NCBI GenBank assembly: GCA_964409485.1
Contig: CAYPDM010000025.1
Coordinates: 1-21,836, forward strand
Length of the DNA stretch: 21,836 nt
Source of the DNA: JAFGPF01 sp964409485
GTDB lineage: Bacteria; Chloroflexota; Dehalococcoidia; Dehalococcoidales; RBG-16-60-22
Reading direction: 5' to 3'
Shown here one piece after another: positions 1-7,398 of the stretch (the stretch's first letter is position 1; each line of letters opens with the position of its first letter). The notes under the pieces are model-generated. The model did not search any database and was not told the DNA's origin. It saw only the letters and a program-made list of their open reading frames with translations. A program made the position numbers and the translations under genes.

Positions 1-1043
1 CGGCGTGGATAGGCACGGTATTTTCCGGGTTGAGCGCCATCACGCTTTCGCCCCTCCAGCTCCAGTATATCCCCATGACCAGGGTGGAGAATATGTGCGC
101 CACCGGCTCCGAGGCCCTGCGGGCGGCCAGCTATGCCGTGGCCGCCGGAGTCTGTGATATCGCCCTGGCGGTGGGGGTGGAGAAGCTCAAGGATTCCGGC
201 GCGACCGGAGTCAAGGGCCCCAGCATCGTCGGGGACAACCAGGACGGGAGTTCCGGCATAGGCCCCGGCTACAGCGCCCCGGCGTCTTTCGCCTACCTGG
301 CCACGCGTTATTTCCACGATTATAATATCAAACCGGAAGAAGGCAAGCGGCTGCTGGCGCAGATAGCCGTGAAAAATCACCACAACGGCAGCCTGAATCC
401 CAAGGCGCATTTCCAGAACGAGCTGACCATCGAGCAGGTGGTCAACGCCCCCATTATCGCCTGGCCGCTGGGGCTGTTCGACTGCTGCGGCGTCAGCGAC
501 GGCGCCGCGGTGGCCGTGGTTACCCGCGCCGATATGGCAAAAAAGTTCAGGGACGACCCCATCTATATCAAGGCAATGCAGGTAAACGTCGGCGCCCGGC
601 AGGGCGCCATGCTGCCGGACTACGACTTCGTGCATATCGAGGAGAATCTCCTCGGCTCGCGCCGGGCTTACGCCGAGGCGGGAGTCAAAGACCCTCGTAA
701 GGAGTTAAGCTGCGCCGAGGTGCACGATTGCTTCAGCATCCACGAGATGATTGTCTATGAAGACCTGGGCTTCAGCCAGCGGGGCCGGGCACGGGAGGAC
801 ATCGAGGCCGGGACGTTCACGCTGGAAGGCGAGCTGCCCGTCAATACCGACGGCGGTCTAAAATGCTTCGGGCACCCGCTGGGCGCCAGCGGATTGCGTA
901 TGATGTACGAGGTCTACAAGCAGCTCCAGGGCAAGGCCGGGCCGCGGCAGGTGAAAAATCCGCGCCTGGGACTGACCCATAACCTGGGCGGCAACGCCGG
1001 CACGGGCGTTTGCAGCTGCCTTATCGTCGGCAATGAGAAGTAG
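1..1043 (+). CDS. SCP2-type thiolase (acetyl-CoA acyltransferase-like), 5'-truncated by window edge
   Basis: Thiolase-fold enzyme, expected to cleave 3-ketoacyl-CoA or condense acyl-CoAs in the cytoplasm. The reading frame is open from base 3, so the TTG at 30 is internal and roughly 55-60 N-terminal residues are missing compared with a usual length near 390-400. Visible motifs: the nucleophile Cys in ENMCATGSEAL (codon 96-98), HDCFSIHE in place of the NEAF box of classical thiolases, and GGLKCFGHPLGASG with the catalytic His. The C-terminal box reads LTHNLGGNAG, so the second Cys of classical degradative thiolases is replaced by His-Asn, as in the SCP2/SCPx branch. It is followed on the same strand by CoA-transferase, SDR and epimerase-like genes, which supports a role in acyl-CoA breakdown or modification. 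Substrate chain length cannot be told from the sequence. Confidence 0.9.
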   Translation, partial: AWIGTVFSGLSAITLSPLQLQYIPMTRVENMCATGSEALRAASYAVAAGVCDIALAVGVEKLKDSGATGVKGPSIVGDNQDGSSGIGPGYSAPASFAYLATRYFHDYNIKPEEGKRLLAQIAVKNHHNGSLNPKAHFQNELTIEQVVNAPIIAWPLGLFDCCGVSDGAAVAVVTRADMAKKFRDDPIYIKAMQVNVGARQGAMLPDYDFVHIEENLLGSRRAYAEAGVKDPRKELSCAEVHDCFSIHEMIVYEDLGFSQRGRAREDIEAGTFTLEGELPVNTDGGLKCFGHPLGASGLRMMYEVYKQLQGKAGPRQVKNPRLGLTHNLGGNAGTGVCSCLIVGNEK

Positions 1044-1060
1044 CAAAAAAGGGGAAGCTT

Positions 1061-1140
1061 GAAGGGGCATTAGCCCCTTCAACTAAAATTCCCCCTTCCC
1101 TTCATAAATCCTCAAGGGAAGGGGGATACAGGGGGTTAGG
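1061..1140. repeat. Composite palindromic repeat, copy A
   Basis: Two consecutive perfect stem-loops fill most of the thiolase to CoA-transferase gap. The first pairs GAAGGGGC (1061-1068) with GCCCCTTC (1073-1080) around ATTA. The second pairs a 12-base arm at 1091-1102 (CCCCCTTCCCTT) with 1114-1125 around an 11-nt loop. A GGGGGTTAGG tail (1131-1140) follows. No T-run follows either stem, so it is not a classical terminator. The same arrangement recurs near 21153-21229 with different stem sequence, which argues for an interspersed repeat family rather than a one-off. Confidence 0.75.
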
Positions 1141-1185
1141 TTCACCATCTGTTATATTGGCTGTTTCTAAGGAGGTAATCCTGAA

Positions 1186-2400
1186 ATGAAAATGGCTCTC
1201 GAGGGTATAAGAGTGCTGGACGTCAGCGAGGCGGGTCTGGCTCCCGTATGCTGCCGTATCCTGGCGGACATGGGCGCGGAGGTAATCAAGGTGGAAAGGA
1301 CGGCGGGCGGCGACCAGACCAGGGGTATTCTAAAAATAAGCGGCGATGTGCCCATTTACGATATTAACTACGTGTTTGAGTTCTATAACTTCAGTAAAAA
1401 GGGCATCACCCTTGACTTAAAGCAGAAAGAAGGCCAGGAAATACTCTATAAACTCATCGAGAAATCGGACGTTTTCGTGTGCAACTTCCGGCCCCACGCC
1501 CTGAAAAGCCTCGGGCTGGAATACGAGACGATATCTAAAATCAACCCGCGCATTATCTATACCCACCTTTCCGGCTACGGACTGCACGGGCCGGAGAAGG
1601 ACGTCGGCGCTTACGACTTCGTCGGGTACTGGGCGCGCAGCGGCGTCATGGCGTCTCTCGGGGAGCCGGGCACGCCTTTGCCGTTCCAGGTGCCGGGCTT
1701 CGGCGATAACACCACCGGCATGTACGCGGCCTGCGCCATCATGATGGCGCTTTTCCATCGCGAGCGCACCGGCGAAGGCCAGGAAGTCTGCGTCTCCCTC
1801 CTCGGCGGGGGAATATGGTCGATGGGCATTGTTTTATCTTCCGTTCTGGCCACCGGCCTGGAGTATCCCCGCGTCTCCCGCACCTGCCAGAGCAATCCCA
1901 TCTTTAATAGCTACGAGTGCGCCGACGGTAAATGGATACAAATGGCCTGTATTCAGGGCGACCGGTACTGGGCCAACGTATGCAAGGCGCTTGATATAGG
2001 CGAGCTGGAGCACGACCCCCGGTTCGAAACACATAAAATGCGCATGGAAAACAACCTGGCTTTGATTCCGATGCTGGACAAGATTTTCAAGTCGCGACCC
2101 AGGGACGAGTGGGAGGAGCGACTCGGCAAGTACGAGATTATCTGGACTAAGGTCAAGACGCCCGCCGATGTCGCCGCCGACCCCACCGCCTGGGCGGACG
2201 GCTATTTCCGGGAAATCGACCACCCGGCGGGGAAAAAGCTCAAGGTGATTATGCCGCCGTGGCAGTTCAGCAAGACCCCCACCACCATCCGCAGCACCGC
2301 CCCGGAGTTCGGCCAGCATACCGAGGAAGTCCTTACCGAAACTCTCGGCTACAGCTGGGACGATGTGACCGCTTTTAAGGATAAAGGTGTCATAAGGTAA
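1186..2400 (+). CDS. Family III CoA-transferase (CaiB/BaiF type)
   Basis: Moves CoA between acyl-CoA and a free carboxylic acid through an enzyme-bound anhydride, in the cytoplasm. The 404-aa length is typical. The N-terminus has the family pattern: LEGIRVLDVSE, then DMGAEVIKVE and GGDQTRG (to about residue 43). NFSKKGITLDLK lies near residues 68-79. The segment GFGDNTTGMYAA supplies Asp174, which aligns with the catalytic Asp169 of formyl-CoA transferase. AAGGAGGT at 1169-1176 lies 9 nt before the ATG, which fixes the start. It lies between the thiolase and the SDR, with short or repeat-filled gaps, so co-expression is likely. The acid it activates (carnitine-, bile-acid-, aromatic- or short-chain-like) cannot be read from the sequence. 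Confidence 0.92.
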   Translation: MKMALEGIRVLDVSEAGLAPVCCRILADMGAEVIKVERTAGGDQTRGILKISGDVPIYDINYVFEFYNFSKKGITLDLKQKEGQEILYKLIEKSDVFVCNFRPHALKSLGLEYETISKINPRIIYTHLSGYGLHGPEKDVGAYDFVGYWARSGVMASLGEPGTPLPFQVPGFGDNTTGMYAACAIMMALFHRERTGEGQEVCVSLLGGGIWSMGIVLSSVLATGLEYPRVSRTCQSNPIFNSYECADGKWIQMACIQGDRYWANVCKALDIGELEHDPRFETHKMRMENNLALIPMLDKIFKSRPRDEWEERLGKYEIIWTKVKTPADVAADPTAWADGYFREIDHPAGKKLKVIMPPWQFSKTPTTIRSTAPEFGQHTEEVLTETLGYSWDDVTAFKDKGVIR

Positions 2401-2408
2401 TGCGTATT

Positions 2409-2472
2409 CTCGCTCACCCTGAGCTTGTCGAAGGGTGAGGACTCGTGGTTCGACAGGCTCACCACGAGCGAG
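2409..2472. repeat. REP-like double hairpin with complementary loops
   Basis: Hairpin 1 pairs CTCACCCT (2413-2420) with AGGGTGAG (2432-2439). Hairpin 2 pairs CTCGTGGT (2442-2449) with ACCACGAG (2461-2468). CTCGCT (2409-2414) and AGCGAG (2467-2472) can close the whole unit instead of the outermost hairpin pairs. The two 11-nt loops (GAGCTTGTCGA and TCGACAGGCTC) are complementary at 10 of 11 positions. This matches a widespread bacterial repeat whose translation gives spurious LRQAQGER / GEPVEPR peptides. It sits between the CoA-transferase stop and the SDR ribosome-binding site. Confidence 0.85.
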
Positions 2473-2503
2473 TGCTAAAGATATAATATTACAGGAGACG
2501 CGA

Positions 2504-3442
2504 ATGAGTGACTTACTAAAGGGCAGGGTTGCCGCGGTCACGGGAGCCGGTAAAGGCCTGGGACGCGCCGAGGCTATGGGGCTGGCGGCGCGGGGAGCAG
2601 CGGTGGTGGTTAACGACCTCGGCACGGCTATCGATGGCAAAGGCGCCTCCAGGGGGCCGGCCGACGAGGTGGTCGAGGAGATAAAAAAGGCCGGCGGTAA
2701 GGCCGTTGCCAGCTATGCCAGCATCGCCGATAAAGAAGGGGCGGAGGGCATCATTCAGGCGGCGGTGGATAACTTCGGGAGAATCGACGTGCTGGTGAAT
2801 AACGCCGGTTACACCGTCGACCGTATGGTGTACAACGTCAGCGACGAGGAATGGGACGGGGTGGTGAAGACCAATCTTTACGGCACCTTCTACTGCACGC
2901 GCGCCGCCTGCCGCATTATGAGAAAACAGGGCTACGGCAGGATTATCAACACGTCTTCTCACTCCGGGCTGGGCAACCTGGGGCAGGTGAGTTATTCCGC
3001 CTCCAAGGAGGGCATCGTCGGCCTGACGCGCACGGTGGCTTATGACATGGGCCGGTACGGCGTGACCTGTAATGCCATCAGGCCGGTGGCCGGGACGAGG
3101 GGCATTAAAGAGCTAATCGAGAAAAAGGGACTCGATGAAGCCTGGGCAAAGGCCTGGGGGAAAGAGGTTGCCCAAAAGAGGATTAAGCAGATGCTGGAGG
3201 TCAATCTCGCTGACGATGTCGCCAATCTGGTCATCTATCTCGCCAGCGAGGCGGCGGATAACGTCAACGGCTGCGTCTTCGAGGTCTGGCACGGGCATAT
3301 CGGGATTTACCAGGACCCCCCGCAGATAGAGCAGGTGCTCTGGAAGGACGGGCGCTGGACCCCGGAAGAGCTGGTAGATACCATGCCGCAGACGCTGACG
3401 AAGGACAAAGTCCGCGAGCTGCCGCCCATTTTCCCATTTTAA
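2504..3442 (+). CDS. Short-chain dehydrogenase/reductase, 3-hydroxyacyl-CoA dehydrogenase-like
   Basis: NAD(P)-dependent oxidoreductase of 312 aa, probably acting on a 3-hydroxyacyl-CoA. The Rossmann motif TGAGKGLG is at residues 13-20, NNAG at 99-102, and the catalytic set is Ser151, Tyr164 and Lys168 (YSASK). The stretch VVNDLG...GKGAS...ADEVVEEI resembles the dehydrogenase domain of multifunctional enzyme type 2 (HSD17B4). That gives the acyl-CoA assignment; other SDR substrates remain possible. The start at 2504 is chosen because AGGAGA (2493-2498) precedes this ATG; a longer frame beginning at 2435 would start inside the palindromic repeat. The gene ends 22 nt before the epimerase-like gene, so the two are probably one transcript. 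The region after about residue 250 is longer than in minimal SDRs. Confidence 0.9.
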   Translation: MSDLLKGRVAAVTGAGKGLGRAEAMGLAARGAAVVVNDLGTAIDGKGASRGPADEVVEEIKKAGGKAVASYASIADKEGAEGIIQAAVDNFGRIDVLVNNAGYTVDRMVYNVSDEEWDGVVKTNLYGTFYCTRAACRIMRKQGYGRIINTSSHSGLGNLGQVSYSASKEGIVGLTRTVAYDMGRYGVTCNAIRPVAGTRGIKELIEKKGLDEAWAKAWGKEVAQKRIKQMLEVNLADDVANLVIYLASEAADNVNGCVFEVWHGHIGIYQDPPQIEQVLWKDGRWTPEELVDTMPQTLTKDKVRELPPIFPF

Positions 3443-3464
3443 AAAGTTAAGCAAGGAGGAAATA

Positions 3465-3899
3465 ATGATAAAGAAAATCGACCATATCGGCATCGTTGTC
3501 AAGGATGCGGCTGAAGCCCTGAAAGTGTATTCCGAGATGTTCGGCTTTGAGGTCGTAGAGGAAATGGGGGGGCCGGGTGGGGAATTTAAAGCCGTTCTGG
3601 TAAGGGTAGGTGGCATTACGCTGGAGTTTCTTCAGCCGTTGACAGAGCAGGGTAGCTTCGCGAAATTCCTCAAGGAGCGGGGCGGTGGTCTGCACCACGT
3701 TTCATTCGAAACCAATAACATCAAGCAGGACTTGAAGACGCTAAAGGCCCAGGGAAGAAAATTGATTAACGAGGAGCCGATGTCTCTGCCCGCGGCCCAG
3801 ATAGCCTTTGTTCACCCCGGTGCCGCGGAAAACGTTCTAATAGAACTGGTGCAAAGGGCCCAATCTTACCCTGAAATGCTAAACATAAAGATGGCCTGA
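3465..3899 (+). CDS. VOC-superfamily protein, methylmalonyl-CoA epimerase-like
   Basis: Small metal-dependent enzyme (144 aa) with the two beta-alpha-beta-beta-beta modules of the vicinal oxygen chelate fold. Family relatives interconvert (R)- and (S)-methylmalonyl-CoA in propionyl-CoA metabolism. Likely metal ligands are His7 (DHIGI), Glu54 (ITLEFLQP), His77 or His78 (GLHHVSFE) and Glu127 (VLIELVQ). The epimerase-like phrases GGGLHHVSFE, INEEP and IAFVHP are present. AAGGAGGA stands just upstream of the ATG. Being last in the acyl-CoA gene run fits an epimerase for a branched acyl-CoA. No mutase gene is present in the window, so methylmalonyl-CoA itself is not proven as substrate. Only 35 bp separate it from the convergent PrpD gene, with no clear terminator. 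Confidence 0.82.
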   Translation: MIKKIDHIGIVVKDAAEALKVYSEMFGFEVVEEMGGPGGEFKAVLVRVGGITLEFLQPLTEQGSFAKFLKERGGGLHHVSFETNNIKQDLKTLKAQGRKLINEEPMSLPAAQIAFVHPGAAENVLIELVQRAQSYPEMLNIKMA

Positions 3900-3934
3900 C
3901 CAGGAAGGATTAGCGGACAGGCATCCTCGGGTAT

Positions 3935-5320
3935 TCAGGCAACCAGCAGCGGTATCAATTTCCTGACGCTGTCCAGTTTCTCCAGGTTATCCAGCATCTG
4001 GAGAAGCTCCGTGGCATTCTGCTTCGGTATTCTCCCGCAGAAGTCAACATTAGTCCAGAATTTATCGATAATCTCTTCTTTAGACAGCGGATTGAGGGGG
4101 TTGCCCCTGGCAATATCGCAGGACTCGGTGAAGTCCCTCCCGTCTTTGAGAATTACGGTAACTCTGGCGGCTTCGAACTTAACATAGGGACTGGGTGTAA
4201 GCTTGATTTTTTTCATGAATTCGGCCACCTGCGGACTGCGTATCGCCTCCTCGGTGAAATGCTCCGGCTTCACGCACCCGAAGAGAAAAGCCGTCGCTAC
4301 CGCGTACCGGTAGCTGAAAGCGGCGTTCGCGTGGGGGAAAGACCCTAATTTTAAAGGACTGCCGCAGATATGGTCTATGCCGCCCTGCGCCAGGTCCAGG
4401 TTCACCGTGTCTATGTCATCGGCGGTAACTCCGCTTTTCCGTATTATATCAAGGGCGCAGTCGATGGCGGCGTGAGGGATACGGCAGCAGGGATACGGCT
4501 TGAAGGTGCCGTCGGCGTAGTAGACTTTCCCGAGGTCGCGGCTAAGGTACTCCGGCTTCTGGCACCCTTCGGTGAACATCTTATAATACCCGAACTTGCT
4601 GAACAAAGCGTCCCCCGGGCCGGTCCAGCCGGCTTTGGCCAGACGCGCGGAAAAAATGCCCGACCGGGCCGATAGACCCTGCGCCAGCTTGAAGGCAACG
4701 GTGCCGTCCCAGATTGTCTGGAAGGTGGTGCCGATTAGATTGAGGACGATGCCGAAGGCGTTTCTCATCTGAAACTTATCCAGTCCCAGCAGACGCCCGG
4801 CGGTGGCCGTGGTCCCGAAGGCGTTAACCGTGCCGACTCCGTCCCAGCCCAGGGTAAAGCCGAAACCGGAGGCAGCCAGTATGCGTGAAGCTATGTCATC
4901 CCCGACGAGTAACGCTGTAATCATCTCCGGTCCGCTGGCGTTTACCGCCTCGGCTAGGGAGATGGTCGTAGGCACGGTGGTGCCGCTGATATGCCCCGGC
5001 GTGTTCACGCCGTCCACCATCGGGCTTACCGGCTCGAAGTCGAAAGAACGGGTCATAATGCTGTTGACCATGGCTGCGTTAGCCATGGGCACCTTACCGC
5101 CGTGTACCAGGATGGTTGCTTCTTCCTTACCCCCCTCGTCCCGCAGGAGTTCCACGAGCTCGGGATTGCCGGTATCGTTAGAGCCGCCGATAAGGCAGCC
5201 TATCGAATCTATAATGCGGCACTTCGTGCTTTCCAGCGTTGCCGGGTCGAAGTTTTCAAAACGCGTATCCAGGACGTTCGCGGTAAGATTCTCGATTGGC
5301 GTACTACCAGGGATATTCAT
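3935..5320 (-). CDS. MmgE/PrpD family protein (2-methylcitrate dehydratase-like)
   Basis: Predicted cytoplasmic hydro-lyase of 461 aa. Known family members dehydrate 2-methylcitrate (PrpD) or form cis-aconitate-type products; many homologues have unknown substrates. The N-terminal helical domain includes RIIDSIGCLIGG (residues 35-46). NTPGHISGTTVPTTISLAEA (106-125) is the conserved active-site region. The GTVNAFGTTATAGRLLGL block starts near 163, and KPYPCCR (274-280) is a family signature. GAGGT lies about 6 nt upstream of the ATG. It is the last gene of the TRAP unit, 26 bp after dctM, so its substrate is probably what the transporter brings in. No methylcitrate synthase or lyase is nearby, so the classical methylcitrate cycle is not supported. 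Confidence 0.9.
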   Translation of the reverse strand: MNIPGSTPIENLTANVLDTRFENFDPATLESTKCRIIDSIGCLIGGSNDTGNPELVELLRDEGGKEEATILVHGGKVPMANAAMVNSIMTRSFDFEPVSPMVDGVNTPGHISGTTVPTTISLAEAVNASGPEMITALLVGDDIASRILAASGFGFTLGWDGVGTVNAFGTTATAGRLLGLDKFQMRNAFGIVLNLIGTTFQTIWDGTVAFKLAQGLSARSGIFSARLAKAGWTGPGDALFSKFGYYKMFTEGCQKPEYLSRDLGKVYYADGTFKPYPCCRIPHAAIDCALDIIRKSGVTADDIDTVNLDLAQGGIDHICGSPLKLGSFPHANAAFSYRYAVATAFLFGCVKPEHFTEEAIRSPQVAEFMKKIKLTPSPYVKFEAARVTVILKDGRDFTESCDIARGNPLNPLSKEEIIDKFWTNVDFCGRIPKQNATELLQMLDNLEKLDSVRKLIPLLVA

Positions 5321-5346
5321 AATCTACCTCACACTCCGGAGCTATG

Positions 5347-6648
5347 TTACTTGGCTATCATCAGACCGGGGAGCCAGAGGCTTAACTGGGGAAAGGCGAC
5401 GATAAGAGCCAGGAAGAGCAGCTCGAAAAACAGGAAAGGTATCACGCCGCGCAGTATCTCCCCGGTGGGGATGTTAAAGATAGTCTTCACGGCGAACAAA
5501 TCGGTTCCCATCGGGGGCGTTATAAGCCCTATCTGTGTATTAACGGTAAAAATCACCCCGAACCAGATGGGGTCCATCCCCAGGCTGACGATTAAAGGAA
5601 CAAAGATAGGCACCGTCAATAATGTTATGGTTATGGGGTCCAGCACGAATCCCAGAATCAGCAATATAAAGTTGATGATTACTATTACCCCCATGGGGGA
5701 TAGTGACGAGGAACCGACTAAATTTTGCAGATTTGAGGCGACATTGGTGCTGCCGACCACGTAAGTATAGAACGAAGCTGCAATAATAATGAACAAAATC
5801 AGCCCGTTTACCGTGGCCGCCTCCACTATTGCCGCGCGAAGGCCCTTCCAGCGCATGCGGAAAAACAGGACGGCTATCAGCAGAACGACAAAGCACCCTA
5901 CACCGGCGGTCTCGGTGGGGGTGGCTATCCCGAAATAGATGGAGCCCAGGATGCTGAACATCACCAGCGCTATCGGCCAGACGCCCTTTACAGAAGATAT
6001 TCGCTCTCTCCAGGGGACGCTATAGGTCTTGGGGGCCAGGCCGGGTCTCACCAGGCAGAATACTATGGCGGGCACTGAAAGGAAAATCGCCAGGATAACC
6101 CCCGGTATTATACCCGCAATGAAAAGCTTGCCCAGGGAGACATTGGTAATTACCGCATAAATGATAAAAGTGGCGCTGGGCGGAATCAGCGGACCCAGCA
6201 CGCCCCCCGCCAGTAAAGCTCCCAGGCTGAAGCCCCGGTGATAACCCCGCCGCTCGAATTCCGGGACGGCCATTTTACCAACAACGATGATAGTGGCGGC
6301 GCTGGTCCCCAGCGTTGCCGCCAATGCGGCCTCTCCCATAATGCCGGCTACAACCAGCCCGCCGCGGATGCGGGAAAGCCAGTTAGCGGCGGCGGTAAAA
6401 AGGTCTTTCCCCATTCCTGATTCGGCAATGATGGCTCCCAGCAGGACGAACAGCGGGAGCGGCGTCCACGCCAAATTGAACAGCGTGCTGAATGGTGATG
6501 AACCTACAATATGCAGGGCGGGAGCCCCGTAAGTCAGAACCGCCCCGACTACCGCGCTGAATCCCAGCGAATAGACAATCGGCACGCCCAGCATCATGAG
6601 CACGAACAGACCGGCAACACAAATGATGCTTGTTATCTGTGGGTCCAA
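5347..6648 (-). CDS. dctM: TRAP transporter large permease subunit, DctM family
   Basis: Large membrane subunit (433 aa) of a tripartite ATP-independent periplasmic transporter, which uses an ion gradient to import substrate delivered by DctP. It is hydrophobic throughout, with many transmembrane helices. Family blocks visible include LGVPIVYSLG near residue 20, LFVLLGAIIAESGMG, AATLGTSAATIIVVGKMAVPEFERRGY and GPLIPPSATFIIYAVI, then GIIPG. The second half ends with PPMGTDLFAVKTIF. The start is a TTG at 6648; AGGAGA lies about 10 nt upstream and the usual short DctM N-terminus follows it. It lies 24 bp after dctQ and 26 bp before the PrpD gene, consistent with one transcript. The length is normal and no disruption is seen. 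Confidence 0.96.
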   Translation of the reverse strand: MDPQITSIICVAGLFVLMMLGVPIVYSLGFSAVVGAVLTYGAPALHIVGSSPFSTLFNLAWTPLPLFVLLGAIIAESGMGKDLFTAAANWLSRIRGGLVVAGIMGEAALAATLGTSAATIIVVGKMAVPEFERRGYHRGFSLGALLAGGVLGPLIPPSATFIIYAVITNVSLGKLFIAGIIPGVILAIFLSVPAIVFCLVRPGLAPKTYSVPWRERISSVKGVWPIALVMFSILGSIYFGIATPTETAGVGCFVVLLIAVLFFRMRWKGLRAAIVEAATVNGLILFIIIAASFYTYVVGSTNVASNLQNLVGSSSLSPMGVIVIINFILLILGFVLDPITITLLTVPIFVPLIVSLGMDPIWFGVIFTVNTQIGLITPPMGTDLFAVKTIFNIPTGEILRGVIPFLFFELLFLALIVAFPQLSLWLPGLMIAK

Positions 6649-6672
6649 CGCAATTAGTTCTCCTTTTAAGAG

Positions 6673-7227
6673 TTACTCCGCCGTCGTTGCGGTTTCACCC
6701 GGCCCCGTCTTTTGCCGGTGGTGTCTATATGCGTTTGTTATGCCACGTGTAAGCTGGGCCAGGAGCACCAGAACAAGCCAGAAAGACCCGATGGGTATCA
6801 GGAACTTGGTGGGGTACAGAGGCTCTTCCCAGACCGATTGGCTGGTTTCGCCGATGCTGAACGAATACACGGCATTATCCAAGCTCTGCCAGGTTATTAT
6901 AGTTACGTATACCAGGGCCAGGATTGGGCCGAGGATGTCCATTAGGAAGCCTTGTACGTTTCCCGGCATGTAGTTTGTGATAAAATCTACTCTTAGATGC
7001 CTCTTATATCTCTGTAAACCGGATATGGCAAAGACCACGCAGGCGGTTAAAAATATCGTGCTGACCTCGTAAGAGTAAGGTTCCGGGTTGTTCAGCAGGT
7101 AGCGTCTTCCCACTGCGTAAGTGCTTAAAAAAGACATCAGCAGGATAAGGACCCCGCTGCTGACCAGGCCCCAGTTGCCTACCCGCTCAATTACCAGGTC
7201 TATCTTCAGGAATATTTTCTTCAACAC
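6673..7227 (-). CDS. dctQ: TRAP transporter small permease subunit, DctQ family
   Basis: Small membrane subunit of 184 aa with four predicted helices, roughly residues 19-41, 56-75, 92-112 and 143-165. These are connected by the typical family loop SGLQRYKRHLRVDFITNYMP. It pairs with DctM to form the membrane part of the transporter. The start is a GTG at 7227, with GAGG about 5 nt upstream. The C-terminus is charged (HHRQKTGPGETATTAE) and probably cytoplasmic. It follows dctP across a 171-bp gap that contains a strong stem-loop, which may lower its expression relative to the binding protein. Confidence 0.93.
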   Translation of the reverse strand: MLKKIFLKIDLVIERVGNWGLVSSGVLILLMSFLSTYAVGRRYLLNNPEPYSYEVSTIFLTACVVFAISGLQRYKRHLRVDFITNYMPGNVQGFLMDILGPILALVYVTIITWQSLDNAVYSFSIGETSQSVWEEPLYPTKFLIPIGSFWLVLVLLAQLTRGITNAYRHHRQKTGPGETATTAE

Positions 7228-7296
7228 TCGTGCCTCAACCTTAAAGGATAATTGATGCCTTCAAGTGGCGTAAAGCGTAACCGGACACATATTCCA

Positions 7297-7350
7297 ATCC
7301 TGATTGGCGGAGGCGGTAAACGGCGTGGTAAACCTCCCGCCAATCAGGAT
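7297..7350 (-). promoter_or_regulatory. Intercistronic stem-loop between dctP and dctQ
   Basis: A perfect 14-bp inverted repeat, ATCCTGATTGGCGG (7297-7310) with its complement at 7337-7350, extends inward by three more pairs (AGG/CCT) past one unpaired base. The loop holds two GGTAAAC copies. On the transcribed strand no T-run follows, so full termination is unlikely. Stable stem-loops after the binding-protein gene are common in transport operons, where they protect the upstream message or partly stop polymerase. That role is inferred here. Confidence 0.7.
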
Positions 7351-7398
7351 GGATACTATTTCCATTTAAACCGTGTCAATAACTGAACTGGTTCGTCT

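Noticed and set aside
2435..2503. Longer SDR start giving 23 extra residues
   Set aside because: It begins inside the palindromic repeat and encodes the repeat-derived peptide; the ATG at 2504 has its own AGGAGA site.
1834..2640. 268-codon minus-strand frame
   Set aside because: It is the shadow of the CoA-transferase and SDR genes joined through the repeat and contains the well-known spurious LRQAQGER peptide.
3900..3934. Terminator between the epimerase-like and PrpD genes
   Set aside because: Only a 5-bp AGGAT/ATCCT stem with a long loop and no T-run is present.
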